The translations under genes and the position numbers were made by a program. DNA of 38,841 nucleotides from Bog-793 sp963803025. Lineage in GTDB: Bacteria; Actinomycetota; Acidimicrobiia; Acidimicrobiales; Bog-793. The notes under the pieces were generated by a model. It searched no databases, was not told where the DNA came from, and saw nothing but the letters and a program-made list of their open reading frames with translations. Shown one piece after another: positions 1-8,360 of this stretch (positions are counted from its first letter, which is position 1; every line of letters begins with the position of its first letter). The DNA lies in NCBI GenBank assembly GCA_963803025.1, contig CAWDKZ010000025.1:1-38841 (forward strand), read 5' to 3'.

Positions 1-73
1 GGCGCTGGCGGACTCGAACCGCCGACCTGAGCCTGTGTGAAGGCTGCGCTCTAACCAACTGAGCCAAGCGCCC
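1..73 (-). tRNA. tRNA-Val (CAC), odd anticodon arm, 3' end cut by window edge
   Basis: The reverse complement folds as a cloverleaf: acceptor GGGCGCT pairing with AGCGCC plus at least one base beyond the window, D stem GCTC/GAGC, T arm GGCGG-TTCGAGT-CCGCC. The anticodon region reads CAGCC-TTCACACA-GGCTC, which places CAC (valine) in the loop. With four good stem pairs the loop has 8 rather than 7 bases, and position 27-43 is a C-C mismatch. Closing an extra U-A pair would leave a 6-base loop instead. Either way the arm is not canonical. The amino-acid assignment rests on CAC following a T at position 33. Confidence 0.85.
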
Positions 74-74
74 G

Positions 75-390
75 GTTGACGAATGGGCACCCGTGCTCTG
101 GGCCGCTGATGCCGGAGCGATGATCGGCTCTCCGCTGTTCCGAACCAGATCGGGCACACGGCATTCCCTCTCGCGGCACCGCCGCAGCTACCCTTTGCGG
201 CGTGAGCGACGAACGCCCCGGTGTTCCGATCGGACCCGTTGCCGGTGGCTCCCCCGACGTGGCAGGGGGTGGTTGAGAGCAGTGAACCGGCTGACCAGCG
301 TCGTCGTCTCACGACATTGCCGCTCGGTTCGTGGTATCCGCAAGTTCCCTGCCCAACAGGCTCTCAAGGGGGCAGCTTCGGGTAAGCCAC
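75..390. other. Stretch without a supportable gene
   Basis: Between the tRNA and the membrane-protein coding signal there is no reading frame that looks like protein. The long plus-strand frame across it is Arg/Pro/Ser-rich and looks like a GC-rich shadow. The promoter of the minus-strand tRNA must lie here, but no clear -35/-10 pair was picked out. Confidence 0.4.
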
Positions 391-851
391 CGCCCAGCGG
401 CCTCTACGAGCGCGAGCACCGATTCAGCGTTGCCGCGACGGTTCTCGCGCTCGGCCTGGTGATCGCGGGGTACCTCGTCAACCGCCATTCCACGGTTGTG
501 AAGGTCCGCGACGATGCTGTCGATGTTGCTCATCGCCGGGCTGGTCCTGATTGCCATCATGCTCGCCGGCATCGTCTTCCTTGCCGCGGCTCCCTGGTCG
601 GCATCTGCGGTTTCATGCGGATGGGCTTCGAGCTCGTCGCCGCCGAGGACATCTTTGGGGCCCTGTTCCTCGTCTTCGGGGGCTGGCTCCTCGTGCGGGG
701 CATGCGTCGCCTATGCTGCCGCGATGGCCTCTGGCACGAAACCGACCCGTGCGGTGAAACGCATCTCAGACTCAAGCGTACGGGTCCCCCGAAGCCCTCG
801 AAGCGGTACACGCCGCCCCACCGCAGCCGCACGGGAGCGCGCCGACGATGA
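391..851 (+). pseudogene. Small multi-pass membrane protein, frameshifted as sequenced
   Basis: Three hydrophobic stretches follow each other but not in one frame. The first (starting YEREHRFSVAATVLALGLV) is in the frame that ends at 851. The second (MLSMLLIAGLVLIAIMLAG, from 514) is shifted by one base. The third (GICGFMRMGFELV through GALFLVFGGWLLVRGM) is back in the first frame. This is what two compensating indels near 512 and 595 would give. The polar tail ends in a Lys/Arg/Pro-rich stretch typical of a cytoplasmic C-terminus. I see no convincing start codon; the real start may lie a little upstream of 391. The family is not recognised. The stop overlaps the proposed start of the next gene at 848, which suggests coupling to the lipid operon. 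Confidence 0.4.
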
Positions 852-2470
852 TCGACCAATCGCTGGCGGCGTCGTGATCGCCGACGATCTCGCTAACAAG
901 CGGTCGCGGTGACCATGGCGCGACCGGACTCGGCACCTCGCTCGTGGAGCGCCTCCTCCGTTGCGTCCCGGGGTGCCAGGTCGTCGCCGTCGTCCGCGCG
1001 GGCCGGCGGCAGAACGCGGCTGAACGGACAGCCCGTGAGATCATCCGCAACGACTGCTTCGACCGGCTGCGCAACGAACTCGGCCGGGAGTTCGAGTCGA
1101 CGATTGCCCGTCGGCTAACGACGGTCGCGGGTGATGTGACGAGGGACGGTCTCGGCCTGGACGACGAGGGGAGGAGCGTCCTCGCGTCGTGCGACATCGT
1201 CGTGCACGCTGCCGCGTCGGTGAGCTTCGACTCCCCGATCGACAGTGCGGTCGAGGTCAATCTCCTGGGACCTTCCCGCGTGGCCGCGACGATGATTGAC
1301 CTCGGCGCTGCGCACCAACCGACCGGGGCGGCGCTCCCCCATCTCATCTCGGTCTCGACTGCCTACGTGAGCAGCGGCCACCGCGGCGACGCGCTCGAGG
1401 GAGCGATCTCGGAGAGTCCCTACATCGCACTCCCGGACTGGCGGGCCGAGGTCGAGTCGGCGCGAAGGGCGCGATCGGATGCCCACGCGCAGAGTCGGAC
1501 TCCGAGCCAGCTCGCGAAGTTCCGCAAGGCGGCGCGAGGCGAGCTCGGCGCCGCGGGAACGGCGCTTCTCGCCGAGCGGACGGAGCGACTGCGTGAGGAC
1601 TGGGTGACCGACCATCTCGTCGCGCTCGGTCGGGCCCGCGCCCAGGCGCTCGGTTGGCCCGACGCCTACGCCTTCACGAAGTCGCTCGGCGAGGTCGTGC
1701 TCGCGGAAACTAAGGGAGACCTGCCCGTAACAGTCGTCCGCCCCTCGATCGTGGAGTCCTCTCTCGCCGACCCGGTTCCGGGATGGATCCGCGGCTTCCG
1801 GATGGCCGAGCCGGTGATCATCTCCTACGCGCGGGGCTTGCTGCGGCAGTTCCCCGGCGTACCCGAGGGCGTCATCGACGTGATCCCGGTTGACCTGGTT
1901 GCCGCGGCGATCATCGCCGTCGCGGCCCGAGGGCCGGGATCTCCCGAGGAGAGCGTGTACCAGATCGCGTCCGGCGTACGGAACCCGTTGCGCTACGGAA
2001 CCCTCGTCTCGCTGTGCGAGGGATGGTTCACCGAGCACCCGATCTACGACGCCCACGGTCAACCGATCGTCGTGCCGAATTGGTCGTTCCCCGGCCGGGG
2101 CAAGGTCCAGAGTGACCTGCGACGTGCCTCGGCCGCGCTTCGCCTCGCCGAGCACTTCGTCAACCGCCTGCCCATCAGGGGAGATCTCGCCGAGCGCGTG
2201 CTCCGTGTGGAGGAGCGGCGCGTCCTCGCCGAGCGTGCGCTCGGCTACGTCGAGCTCTACGGGGTCCTACGCGGAGACCGAAGCGCTTTTTCGCATCGAC
2301 CGCACGCTCAGCCTCTTCGAGTCCTTGGACCCGGTCGACCAGAAGACGTTCTGCTTCGATCCGGGCGTCCTCGAGTGGTCGAGATACATGCGCGACGTCG
2401 ATCTGCCCTCGATCGTCGCCCACGCCCGGGTGCGTACGTCGCCCGGCAAGCGGGTCGCCGAGAAGAGTGA
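848..2470 (+). CDS. Fatty acyl-CoA/thioester reductase (extended SDR), several frameshifts as sequenced
   Basis: NAD(P)H-dependent reductase of the male-sterility/FAR type, expected to turn an acyl thioester into aldehyde or alcohol. Seen: a Rossmann motif GATGLG at 917-934, a long continuous frame from 944, the active-site Tyr-x3-Lys (YAFTK, 1668-1682), and typical blocks VVRPSIVESS and IPVDLV. The N-terminus is broken. An ATG at 848 opens MIDQSLAAS, then apparent one-base losses near 874 and 903 and a two-base insertion near 915 are needed to reach the Rossmann motif. A surplus G near 2264 shifts the C-terminus (YAETEALFRIDRTL onward) into another frame. The end is therefore uncertain. It may stop at 2470 with a GTGA overlap, or be fused to the HAD domain that follows. 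The family call is good; whether the gene is a pseudogene or mis-sequenced is not decidable here. Confidence 0.75.
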
Positions 2471-3273
2471 CACCGCGCCGGCGCAGGATCCTCACGGCGG
2501 AGCCCCGCTGCGCGGCGTTCGACCTCGAGCAGACCCTCATCAACTCGAACGTCGTCGAGTCCTACGGCGGCTCGCGACGCGCCACCTCGCGCCGCTGCGC
2601 CGGTTGCAGCTGGCGGCGGAGCTCCTCCTCGAGGGGCCGCACCTGTTGGCGATCGACCGCCGGGACCGCGGTGATTTCCTCCGCTCGTTCTACCGGCGCT
2701 ACGAAGGCGCGCCGGCGGAACGGGTGCGCGACGACGCCTGGGAGCTCTTCAGCGACCTGTTGCTGACGCGGGCCTTTCCCGGCGCAATGAGCGCGTGCCG
2801 CCCATCGCGCCCTCGGACATCCGACGCTCCTCATCACGGGGGCGCTCGACTTCGTGATCGCGCCGCTCCGGCCGCTGTTCGACGAGATCGTCTGCGCGTC
2901 GTTGGGCGAGAAGGACGGCTGCTTCACCGGGGAGCTCGTCTCCACCCCCCCGACCGGAGAGGCGCGAGCGATCATGCTCGGCGAGTGGGCGGCGTCGCAC
3001 GGACTCGACCTGGAACGGACCGTCGCCTACGCCGATTCGACGAGCGACCTGCCGATGTTGGACGCGGCCGGACTCCCGGTCGTCGTGAACCCGGAGCCGA
3101 AGCTCGCGGCCATCGCCCGTCGGCGCGGTTGGCCGATCGAAGAGTGGAAGCGAGCCCGCGGTGGACCGTGGGTCCCGCTCGCGATCGCGATGCGCCGGAC
3201 TGGACCCCGCTCCCCCGCACCTCGGGAGCTCGGGGCGCGCACCCCCGGCGACGGGAAGGGAGCGCCGCGATGA
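2467..3273 (+). CDS. HAD-IB family phosphatase (SerB-like), frameshifted as sequenced
   Basis: Phosphoserine-phosphatase-like HAD hydrolase. The nucleophile motif is FDLEQT (Asp at 2521, second acid Glu rather than Asp), followed by LINSNVVESY. The helical cap region (LATRHLAPLRRLQLAAELL, then RDRGDFLRSFYRRYEG) lies in a second frame. Motif II (LLITGALDFVIAPL) and the acidic motif YADSTSDLPML are back in the first frame, up to the stop at 3271. Two indels, near 2565 and 2785-2820, restore one protein of about 270 residues. The usual motif III lysine seems replaced by Arg (TGEARAIML). The stop overlaps the next start as ATGA. Next to an acyl reductase and an acyltransferase, a lipid or acyl-linked phosphate is a likelier substrate than phosphoserine (inference). 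Two compensating shifts would also permit one reductase-HAD fusion protein. Confidence 0.7.
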
Positions 3274-4553
3274 GGGCCCTGCTCGTCGAGCGGCTCGTCC
3301 ATCGCTTCGCCGCGGCGCGGATGGCTGCGGCCGTCGCGGGATCCGGAGCCGGGATCGCGATCGGCCCGCTGCGCCTCGGCGAGTTCGATCCGCCGAGCCT
3401 GCCGGGACCACGTTGGCACCGGGTCACACCCCTTCTTTCCGGAATCTGCGGCTCGGACCTCGCGATGCTCGACGGGGCGAGCTCGCATTTCTTCGAGGAC
3501 GTCGTCACCTTCCCGTTCGTGCCGGGCCACGAGGTCGTCGGCGTCGTCACCGACGGCCCCGACGCCGGCAGGCGGATCGTTGTCGAGCCCGTCCTTTCCT
3601 GCGTCGTGCGGGGCATCGATCCACCCTGCCCGTCGTGCGCCGTCGGTCGGACGGGGGCGTGCGAACGGATCGCCTTCGGTCACCTGCGCCCGGGACTGCA
3701 GACGGGATACTGCGCGGACACCGGGGGCGGGTGGTCCGACGAGCTGGTGGCGCACGAGGCCCAGCTCCACCTCGTCCCGGACGAGATGCGCGACGAGGCC
3801 GCGGTGATGGTCGAACCGGCGGCCTGTGCGGTCCACGCCGCGCTGGGGGGTGGGGTCATGCCGGGCGAGCGGGTCGTCGTCCTCGGCTCAGGGACCGTCG
3901 GACTCTGCACGCTCGCGGCCCTCCGGCGGCACACGCTGCCCTCGGCACTGCTGTCGGTCGCGAAGTACCGGGTCCAGAGACGGTTCGCCGAGGACTTCGG
4001 TGCAGACGAGGTGGTCGCGCCGAGCGAGCTCGGTCGGGCTGTGCGCCGCATGACCGGGACACTCGCCTTGGCGTCCACCGCGGGCGCGATCGAGCGCCTC
4101 GCCGGCGGCGCGGACGTCGTGTTCGACTGCGTCGGGTCGGCCCGCTCGATCGCCGAGGCCCTGGAGGTCGTCCGTCCGGGGGGGCGGATCGTGCTCGTCG
4201 GTATGCCCGGCATCGTCCGGGTCGATCTCGCGCCGCTCTGGCAGCGCGAGATCGCGCTCGTCGGCGCCTACGCGTACGGCACCGAGGAAGTCCCTGAAGG
4301 CTCCCGACGGACCTTCGCGCTCGCCTTCGAGCTCGTTGTCGAGGCCCAGCTCGAGCGGCTCGTCTCCGCCCACTACCCTCTGGAACGTTACGAGGAAGCG
4401 GTTCGCCACGCCGCGAGCGCCGGGCGGCGGGGATCGGTGAAGGTGGTCTTCGACCTCCGGCGAGAGGATCCGGGGTGGCGGCGCCCCGCAGTGTCCGCCG
4501 CGAGCAAGCGACGTGTGCCGCGTGGTGACAAAGGACTGGAGACGAGCGCGTGA
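3270..4553 (+). CDS. Zinc-dependent alcohol dehydrogenase (MDR family)
   Basis: Medium-chain dehydrogenase of 427 residues. The GroES-like catalytic domain carries GICGSDL (C60) and GHEVVG (H87, E88) for the catalytic zinc. Four cysteines (C111, C120, C123, C131) form a structural-zinc lobe. The Rossmann domain has LGSGTVGL (about 205-212) and a later DVVFDCVGS block. The ATG at 3270 overlaps the stop of the HAD gene (ATGA) with GGGAAGGG just upstream; the end overlaps the next start (GTGA at 4550). The expected reaction is NAD(P)-linked alcohol/aldehyde interconversion. Beside an acyl-CoA reductase, a long-chain alcohol or aldehyde is the natural guess, but no residue here proves it. The 40-residue extension before the GroES fold and a basic C-terminal tail are longer than in plain ADHs. 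Confidence 0.88.
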   Translation: MRALLVERLVHRFAAARMAAAVAGSGAGIAIGPLRLGEFDPPSLPGPRWHRVTPLLSGICGSDLAMLDGASSHFFEDVVTFPFVPGHEVVGVVTDGPDAGRRIVVEPVLSCVVRGIDPPCPSCAVGRTGACERIAFGHLRPGLQTGYCADTGGGWSDELVAHEAQLHLVPDEMRDEAAVMVEPAACAVHAALGGGVMPGERVVVLGSGTVGLCTLAALRRHTLPSALLSVAKYRVQRRFAEDFGADEVVAPSELGRAVRRMTGTLALASTAGAIERLAGGADVVFDCVGSARSIAEALEVVRPGGRIVLVGMPGIVRVDLAPLWQREIALVGAYAYGTEEVPEGSRRTFALAFELVVEAQLERLVSAHYPLERYEEAVRHAASAGRRGSVKVVFDLRREDPGWRRPAVSAASKRRVPRGDKGLETSA

Positions 4554-6139
4554 GCCCGAGGCCCGGATTCGTACTCGAGGTCGACCGGTCGACACCCCCG
4601 ACGCTGTTCTGGCACGGCGAGGGCTTCCGGTTCGAGCGGCTGCCCGAGGGTTCCCGCGTCGTCTACCCGCCCGAGCCCCTCGACGGGCTGCGCGACCCGG
4701 ATGCGTCGGTCCGCCACGCCCTCGAGCACCCGGTCGGTGACTCGGCGCCGCTCTCGGCCCTGCTCCGGCCCGGGATGCGCCTCACGATCGCCTTCGACGA
4801 CGTCTCGTTGCCGCTGCCGCCGATGCGTCGGCCGGACGTCCGCCAGCGGGTGATCGAGGCGGTGCTCGACGTCGCGGCCGCCGCCGGTGTGGACGACGTC
4901 GTCTTGATCGCGGCGCTCGCCCTGCATCGGCGGATGACCGACGAGGAGTTGCGGCACGCGCTCGGCGACCGGGTGTTCGACGCATTCGCGCCGCACGGTC
5001 TCCTCCTCCAGCACGACGCCGAGGATCCCGAGGCGCTCGTCCACCTCGGCATGACCGCGGAGGGCGAGGACGTCGAGATCAACCGGCGCGCCGCCGAGAG
5101 CGACCTCTTGGTCTACGTGAACATCAACCTTTCCGCGATGGACGGCGGCCACAAGTCCGTCGCGACGGGGCTCGCCAGCTACCGGAGCCTCCGTCACCAC
5201 CACAACGTGAGGACGCTGCAGCACAGCCGGTCGCTCATGGACCGGCACAACTCCGAGATGCACTCGTCGAACTGGCGGATGGGCCGGCTCATCAGGAACG
5301 CCGGCGTGAAGATCTTCCAGATCGAGACGACCCTCAACCTCGACATGTTCCCCTCCCAGTTCAACTTCCTGCAGAAACGCGAGTGGGAGTGGTCGCTCGC
5401 CGATCGGGCGGGCTTCCACTCGACCCGGATGGCCCTCGAGCGCACGCCGCCGAGACTCGCGCGCCAGATCTTCCAGTCGATGCTGTCGCCCTACGCTCCG
5501 ACCTCGGTGCAAGCGGGCGAAGTCGAGGCCGTGCACGATGTCACGCTCGAGCACCTCCACCGTCAGCAGCTCGTCAGCGTCGAGGGCCAGACCGACATCT
5601 TGACGATGGGCCTGCCGTACCTGTGCCCGTACAACGTGAACTCGATCATGAACCCGATCCTCGTCGCCTGTCTTGGGCTCGGCTATTTCTTCAACCTCTA
5701 CCGAGGGAAACCGCTCGTGCGGGAGGGCGGGGTCTGCATCATGTCGCACCCGACCCCCTGGGCGTTCCACCCGGTGCACCACCCGAGCTACATCGACTTC
5801 TTCGAGCAGGTCCTCGCCGAGACGACCGATCTCGTCGAGATCGAGAAGAACTACGAGGAGGCGTTCGCGACCGATCCCTGGTACGTGCACCTCTACCGGA
5901 CCTCGTACGCCTACCACGGGGTGCACCCGTTGTACATGTGGTACTGGTGCGCGCACACGCTCGAGCACCTCGGCGCGGTGATCATCGTCGGCGGCGACCG
6001 GGCTGCCGTGCGGCGGATGGGATTCAAGCCGGCCTCGACGCTCGCCGACGCCCTTGAGATGGCCGAGGACGTCGTCGGTCGGAGCCCGACGATCACCCAC
6101 CTCCACGCCCCGCCGCTGCTCGTGGCCGACGTCTCGTGA
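4550..6139 (+). CDS. LarA-like (lactate racemase N-terminal domain, DUF2088) protein
   Basis: A 529-residue relative of nickel-pincer lactate racemase LarA, which is usually about 420 residues. LarA-like landmarks: DDVSLPLPPM at 83-92, LHRRMTDEEL with H126, and NRRAAESDLLVYVN leading to GGHKSVATG. There K202 matches the lysine that carries the pincer cofactor in LarA, and HHH follows at 216-218. The histidine that normally precedes the GG(R)K motif by about ten residues is not obvious (NINLSAMDGGHK). The extra C-terminal 150 residues are rich in His, Tyr and Trp. The GTG start overlaps the dehydrogenase stop (GTGA), and the stop overlaps the PlsC start in the same way. The family is clear. 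A racemase or epimerase on a 2-hydroxyacid-like group is possible, but the substrate is unknown. No larB, larC or larE is in the window. Confidence 0.8.
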   Translation: MSPRPGFVLEVDRSTPPTLFWHGEGFRFERLPEGSRVVYPPEPLDGLRDPDASVRHALEHPVGDSAPLSALLRPGMRLTIAFDDVSLPLPPMRRPDVRQRVIEAVLDVAAAAGVDDVVLIAALALHRRMTDEELRHALGDRVFDAFAPHGLLLQHDAEDPEALVHLGMTAEGEDVEINRRAAESDLLVYVNINLSAMDGGHKSVATGLASYRSLRHHHNVRTLQHSRSLMDRHNSEMHSSNWRMGRLIRNAGVKIFQIETTLNLDMFPSQFNFLQKREWEWSLADRAGFHSTRMALERTPPRLARQIFQSMLSPYAPTSVQAGEVEAVHDVTLEHLHRQQLVSVEGQTDILTMGLPYLCPYNVNSIMNPILVACLGLGYFFNLYRGKPLVREGGVCIMSHPTPWAFHPVHHPSYIDFFEQVLAETTDLVEIEKNYEEAFATDPWYVHLYRTSYAYHGVHPLYMWYWCAHTLEHLGAVIIVGGDRAAVRRMGFKPASTLADALEMAEDVVGRSPTITHLHAPPLLVADVS

Positions 6140-7065
6140 GCGTTCGTCTCCCCCGCATCATCGACGAGGTCGTCTCCCGCCCGACGTGGCCGGGGACGCT
6201 CCCCCGCCCCCTCGAGCCGCGCAACATCGGGGTCTACTACGACACGTCCTGGACGCGGGCGCCGTGGGCGCGGGCCGTGCGCCGGATCCTCGTCGATAAT
6301 GTCACCCGGCCGTTCGTGGCTGTCGTCACGGCGCCCAGGGTCCTCGGCCGGGAACACCTTGACCCGCTCGACGGCCCGGTGATCTTCGCCGCTAACCACT
6401 CGAGCCACCTCGACACGTCGATCGTCGTGGCATGTCTGCCGCAACGGTTCCGGCACCGGACGGTTGTCGCCGCGGCGGCGGACTATTTTTTCGACCGTCC
6501 TTGGAAGGCGGCGCTGTGGTCGCTCACCCTCGGCACGATCCCGATGGAGCGAACCAAGGTGAACCGGCGCAGCGCCGACCTCGCGGCGTCGCTGCTCACT
6601 GATCGCTGGAACGTCGTCATCTTCCCGGAGGGCGGCCGGACGCTGGACGGCTGGGGCCAGGAATTCCGGGGTGGCGCGGCCTATCTCGCCAAACGCTGCG
6701 ACGTGCCCGTCGTGCCGGTGCACCTGCGGGGAGTGCGACCGGTTTTCCCGAAGGGCCGGAGGACGCTGCGACGGGGCAAGGTCGAGGTCCGCTTCGGGGA
6801 CCCGCTGTGGCCGAGCGACGCGACGGGACCTTCGGGCCGCGAGGAGGACGCGCGCCATTTCGCGGCCCGCATCGAGGAGTCGGTTGCGCTCTTGGCCGAC
6901 GAGGCCGAGACGGACTGGTGGTCGGCGCGCAAGCGCGCCGCGGCGGGACAGACACCACCCTTCCGAGGGCCGGACGCGTCTCCTTGGCGTCGTGCCTGGG
7001 CTCTGCCGGCAAGTGCCCGCCGCACAAGGAGCACCAGGTCGAAGTCCTCCGGTAAACCCTGGTGA
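6136..7065 (+). CDS. 1-acyl-sn-glycerol-3-phosphate acyltransferase-like (PlsC family)
   Basis: Acyltransferase of 309 residues. The catalytic NHSSHLD motif (H88, D93) and the acceptor-binding FPEGGR motif (163-168) have the spacing usual for PlsC. A conserved PMERTK block and VVPVHLRG follow. The GTG start overlaps the LarA-like stop by GTGA, so translation is probably coupled. The family transfers acyl chains from acyl-CoA or acyl-ACP to lysophosphatidate or similar alcohols at the membrane. Here it ends an operon that starts with an acyl reductase, so it may acylate an unusual lipid alcohol (inference). The last 50 residues are basic and not part of the domain. A strong hairpin lies 40 bp downstream. 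Confidence 0.88.
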   Translation: MSVRLPRIIDEVVSRPTWPGTLPRPLEPRNIGVYYDTSWTRAPWARAVRRILVDNVTRPFVAVVTAPRVLGREHLDPLDGPVIFAANHSSHLDTSIVVACLPQRFRHRTVVAAAADYFFDRPWKAALWSLTLGTIPMERTKVNRRSADLAASLLTDRWNVVIFPEGGRTLDGWGQEFRGGAAYLAKRCDVPVVPVHLRGVRPVFPKGRRTLRRGKVEVRFGDPLWPSDATGPSGREEDARHFAARIEESVALLADEAETDWWSARKRAAAGQTPPFRGPDASPWRRAWALPASARRTRSTRSKSSGKPW

Positions 7066-7105
7066 TGCCAGTTGCCCGACGCCACAGCCCCGGGCTGGAC
7101 GCGAA

Positions 7106-7135
7106 GAAGGGGCCGGGGGGGGGACCGGCCCCTTC
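7106..7135 (+). terminator. Hairpin terminator after the lipid operon
   Basis: Perfect 11-bp stem GAAGGGGCCGG (7106-7116) and CCGGCCCCTTC (7125-7135) around an 8-base G-rich loop. No T-run follows, as is common in high-GC actinobacteria. It separates the plsC end from the LysR gene. Confidence 0.7.
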
Positions 7136-7238
7136 GTTCAGTTCACACCCACAGGGATCCGGTGGGGGACCGTCTCTCCCGTGGTTGACCCCACTCTTGC
7201 CACCTGAGGGCCATCAGTCAAACAGGTGGAATAGATAG

Positions 7239-7247
7239 TGATTATCA
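7239..7247. promoter_or_regulatory. Short palindrome, candidate LysR-type operator
   Basis: TGATTATCA is a perfect inverted repeat with one central base, in an AT-rich patch ending 9 bp before the LysR start. LysR proteins often bind T-N11-A dyads near their own promoter. A single 9-bp palindrome is weak evidence. Confidence 0.3.
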
Positions 7248-7256
7248 TCGAAGTCG

Positions 7257-8360
7257 ATGGATCTCCGGCAGCTAAACGCCCTGGTCGCGATCGCCGAGCA
7301 TGGCTCGTTCTCCGCCGCGGCGGACGCGCTCGCGACCGTGCAGTCGAACGTCTCGACGCACATCAAGAAACTCGAGATTGAACTCGGCTCGGTCCTCGTT
7401 GACCGGGGCACCGGTGAGCTCACCGAGGCGGGCGTGCTCGCGGTCGAACGGGCGCGTCGGGTGATCGGCGAGCTCGACGCGCTCACCTCCGACGTGACGG
7501 CGCTCAGCCAGGAGATCATCGGGACCGTCCAGCTGGGAGTGATCGGGACCGCGGCACTCTGGCTCGTGCCGGAGATCCTCGATCTCGTGCCCACCGTCCA
7601 TCCCCATCTCCACCTGATTTTCCGGGAGGCGACGACCCACGGCCTCGACGGCCAGCTCGCGTCGGGAGAGATCGACCTCGGCGTGCTCGCCCTGCCGGCA
7701 TCCGGCTCCGAGGTCCACACCGTGCCGCTATTCGAGGAGGACCTCGGTCTGTTCCTTCCCCGCAGCCATCCGCTCGCGGCCCGCTCGGTGCTCACAGTCG
7801 CCGACCTCGCCTCGCTGTCACTGTTGCTGCCCGTGGCAGGGAGCAACTACCGGATCGGTCTCGATGCCGCCGCGGCCGCGGCGGGCGTCACGCTCCATCC
7901 TCGAGCCGAGCTGGACAGTCTGCGCCTGATGCGGTCCCTCATGGGCGAACGCTGCGGCTTCGCCATTCTGCCGGCGAGCGCGATGCCGCGCGGCCGCGCG
8001 AGAACCTGGGTGGTGGTGCCGGTCGAGGGTGTCGGTCCCCGCGTCATCGGCGTCGCGCAACGACGGCGGGCGCTGCCGGGCGCTCCCGTGCGGGCGGTGC
8101 TCGCGCTCCTCACGGAGATCCTCGCCGACCCACGACGGACCCCCGTGGGGGTGCGCCCGATCTTCGCGGAACGCCGTTCGGACGCGGGCAGCGGACCGTC
8201 CTCGCCACGCGGGCACGCCGGTGTCGCGAGCGTCCCTGAACGGCGCCCAGCACGTGTCGGCAGGGGGGACCGGCAGGGTGCCCGTCGCGGGCCGCGTCCG
8301 CGTCGTGACGTCATACCGCAGGCGATCGGGGCGTCGACGCCACCGGATCACGCCACATGA
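7257..8360 (+). CDS. LysR family transcriptional regulator
   Basis: The N-terminal winged helix MDLRQLNALVAIAEHGSFS...AADALATVQSNVSTHIKKLE is typical of LysR. It is followed by a periplasmic-binding-like effector domain (VQLGVIGTAALWLVPEIL, GEIDLGVLALP). The recognisable protein ends near residue 295; the last 70 or so residues are Arg/Pro/Gly-rich. The frame runs 50 bp into the 3' end of the convergent GNAT gene, so the tail may come from a lost stop or a frameshift. The ATG at 7257 is chosen because LysR proteins begin with this motif. No strong ribosome site is visible. The target is unknown; a terminator separates it from the upstream operon. Confidence 0.88.
   Translation: MDLRQLNALVAIAEHGSFSAAADALATVQSNVSTHIKKLEIELGSVLVDRGTGELTEAGVLAVERARRVIGELDALTSDVTALSQEIIGTVQLGVIGTAALWLVPEILDLVPTVHPHLHLIFREATTHGLDGQLASGEIDLGVLALPASGSEVHTVPLFEEDLGLFLPRSHPLAARSVLTVADLASLSLLLPVAGSNYRIGLDAAAAAAGVTLHPRAELDSLRLMRSLMGERCGFAILPASAMPRGRARTWVVVPVEGVGPRVIGVAQRRRALPGAPVRAVLALLTEILADPRRTPVGVRPIFAERRSDAGSGPSSPRGHAGVASVPERRPARVGRGDRQGARRGPRPRRDVIPQAIGASTPPDHAT

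Noticed and set aside
1115..2155. 346-codon minus-strand frame opposite the acyl reductase
   Set aside because: Composition is shadow-like (Arg/Asp/Gly repeats) and the plus strand carries clear reductase motifs.
4388..6106. 572-codon open frame on the minus strand opposite the LarA-like gene
   Set aside because: It is rich in Arg, Glu, Val and His without domains and lies wholly antisense to a well-supported gene; a GC-rich shadow.
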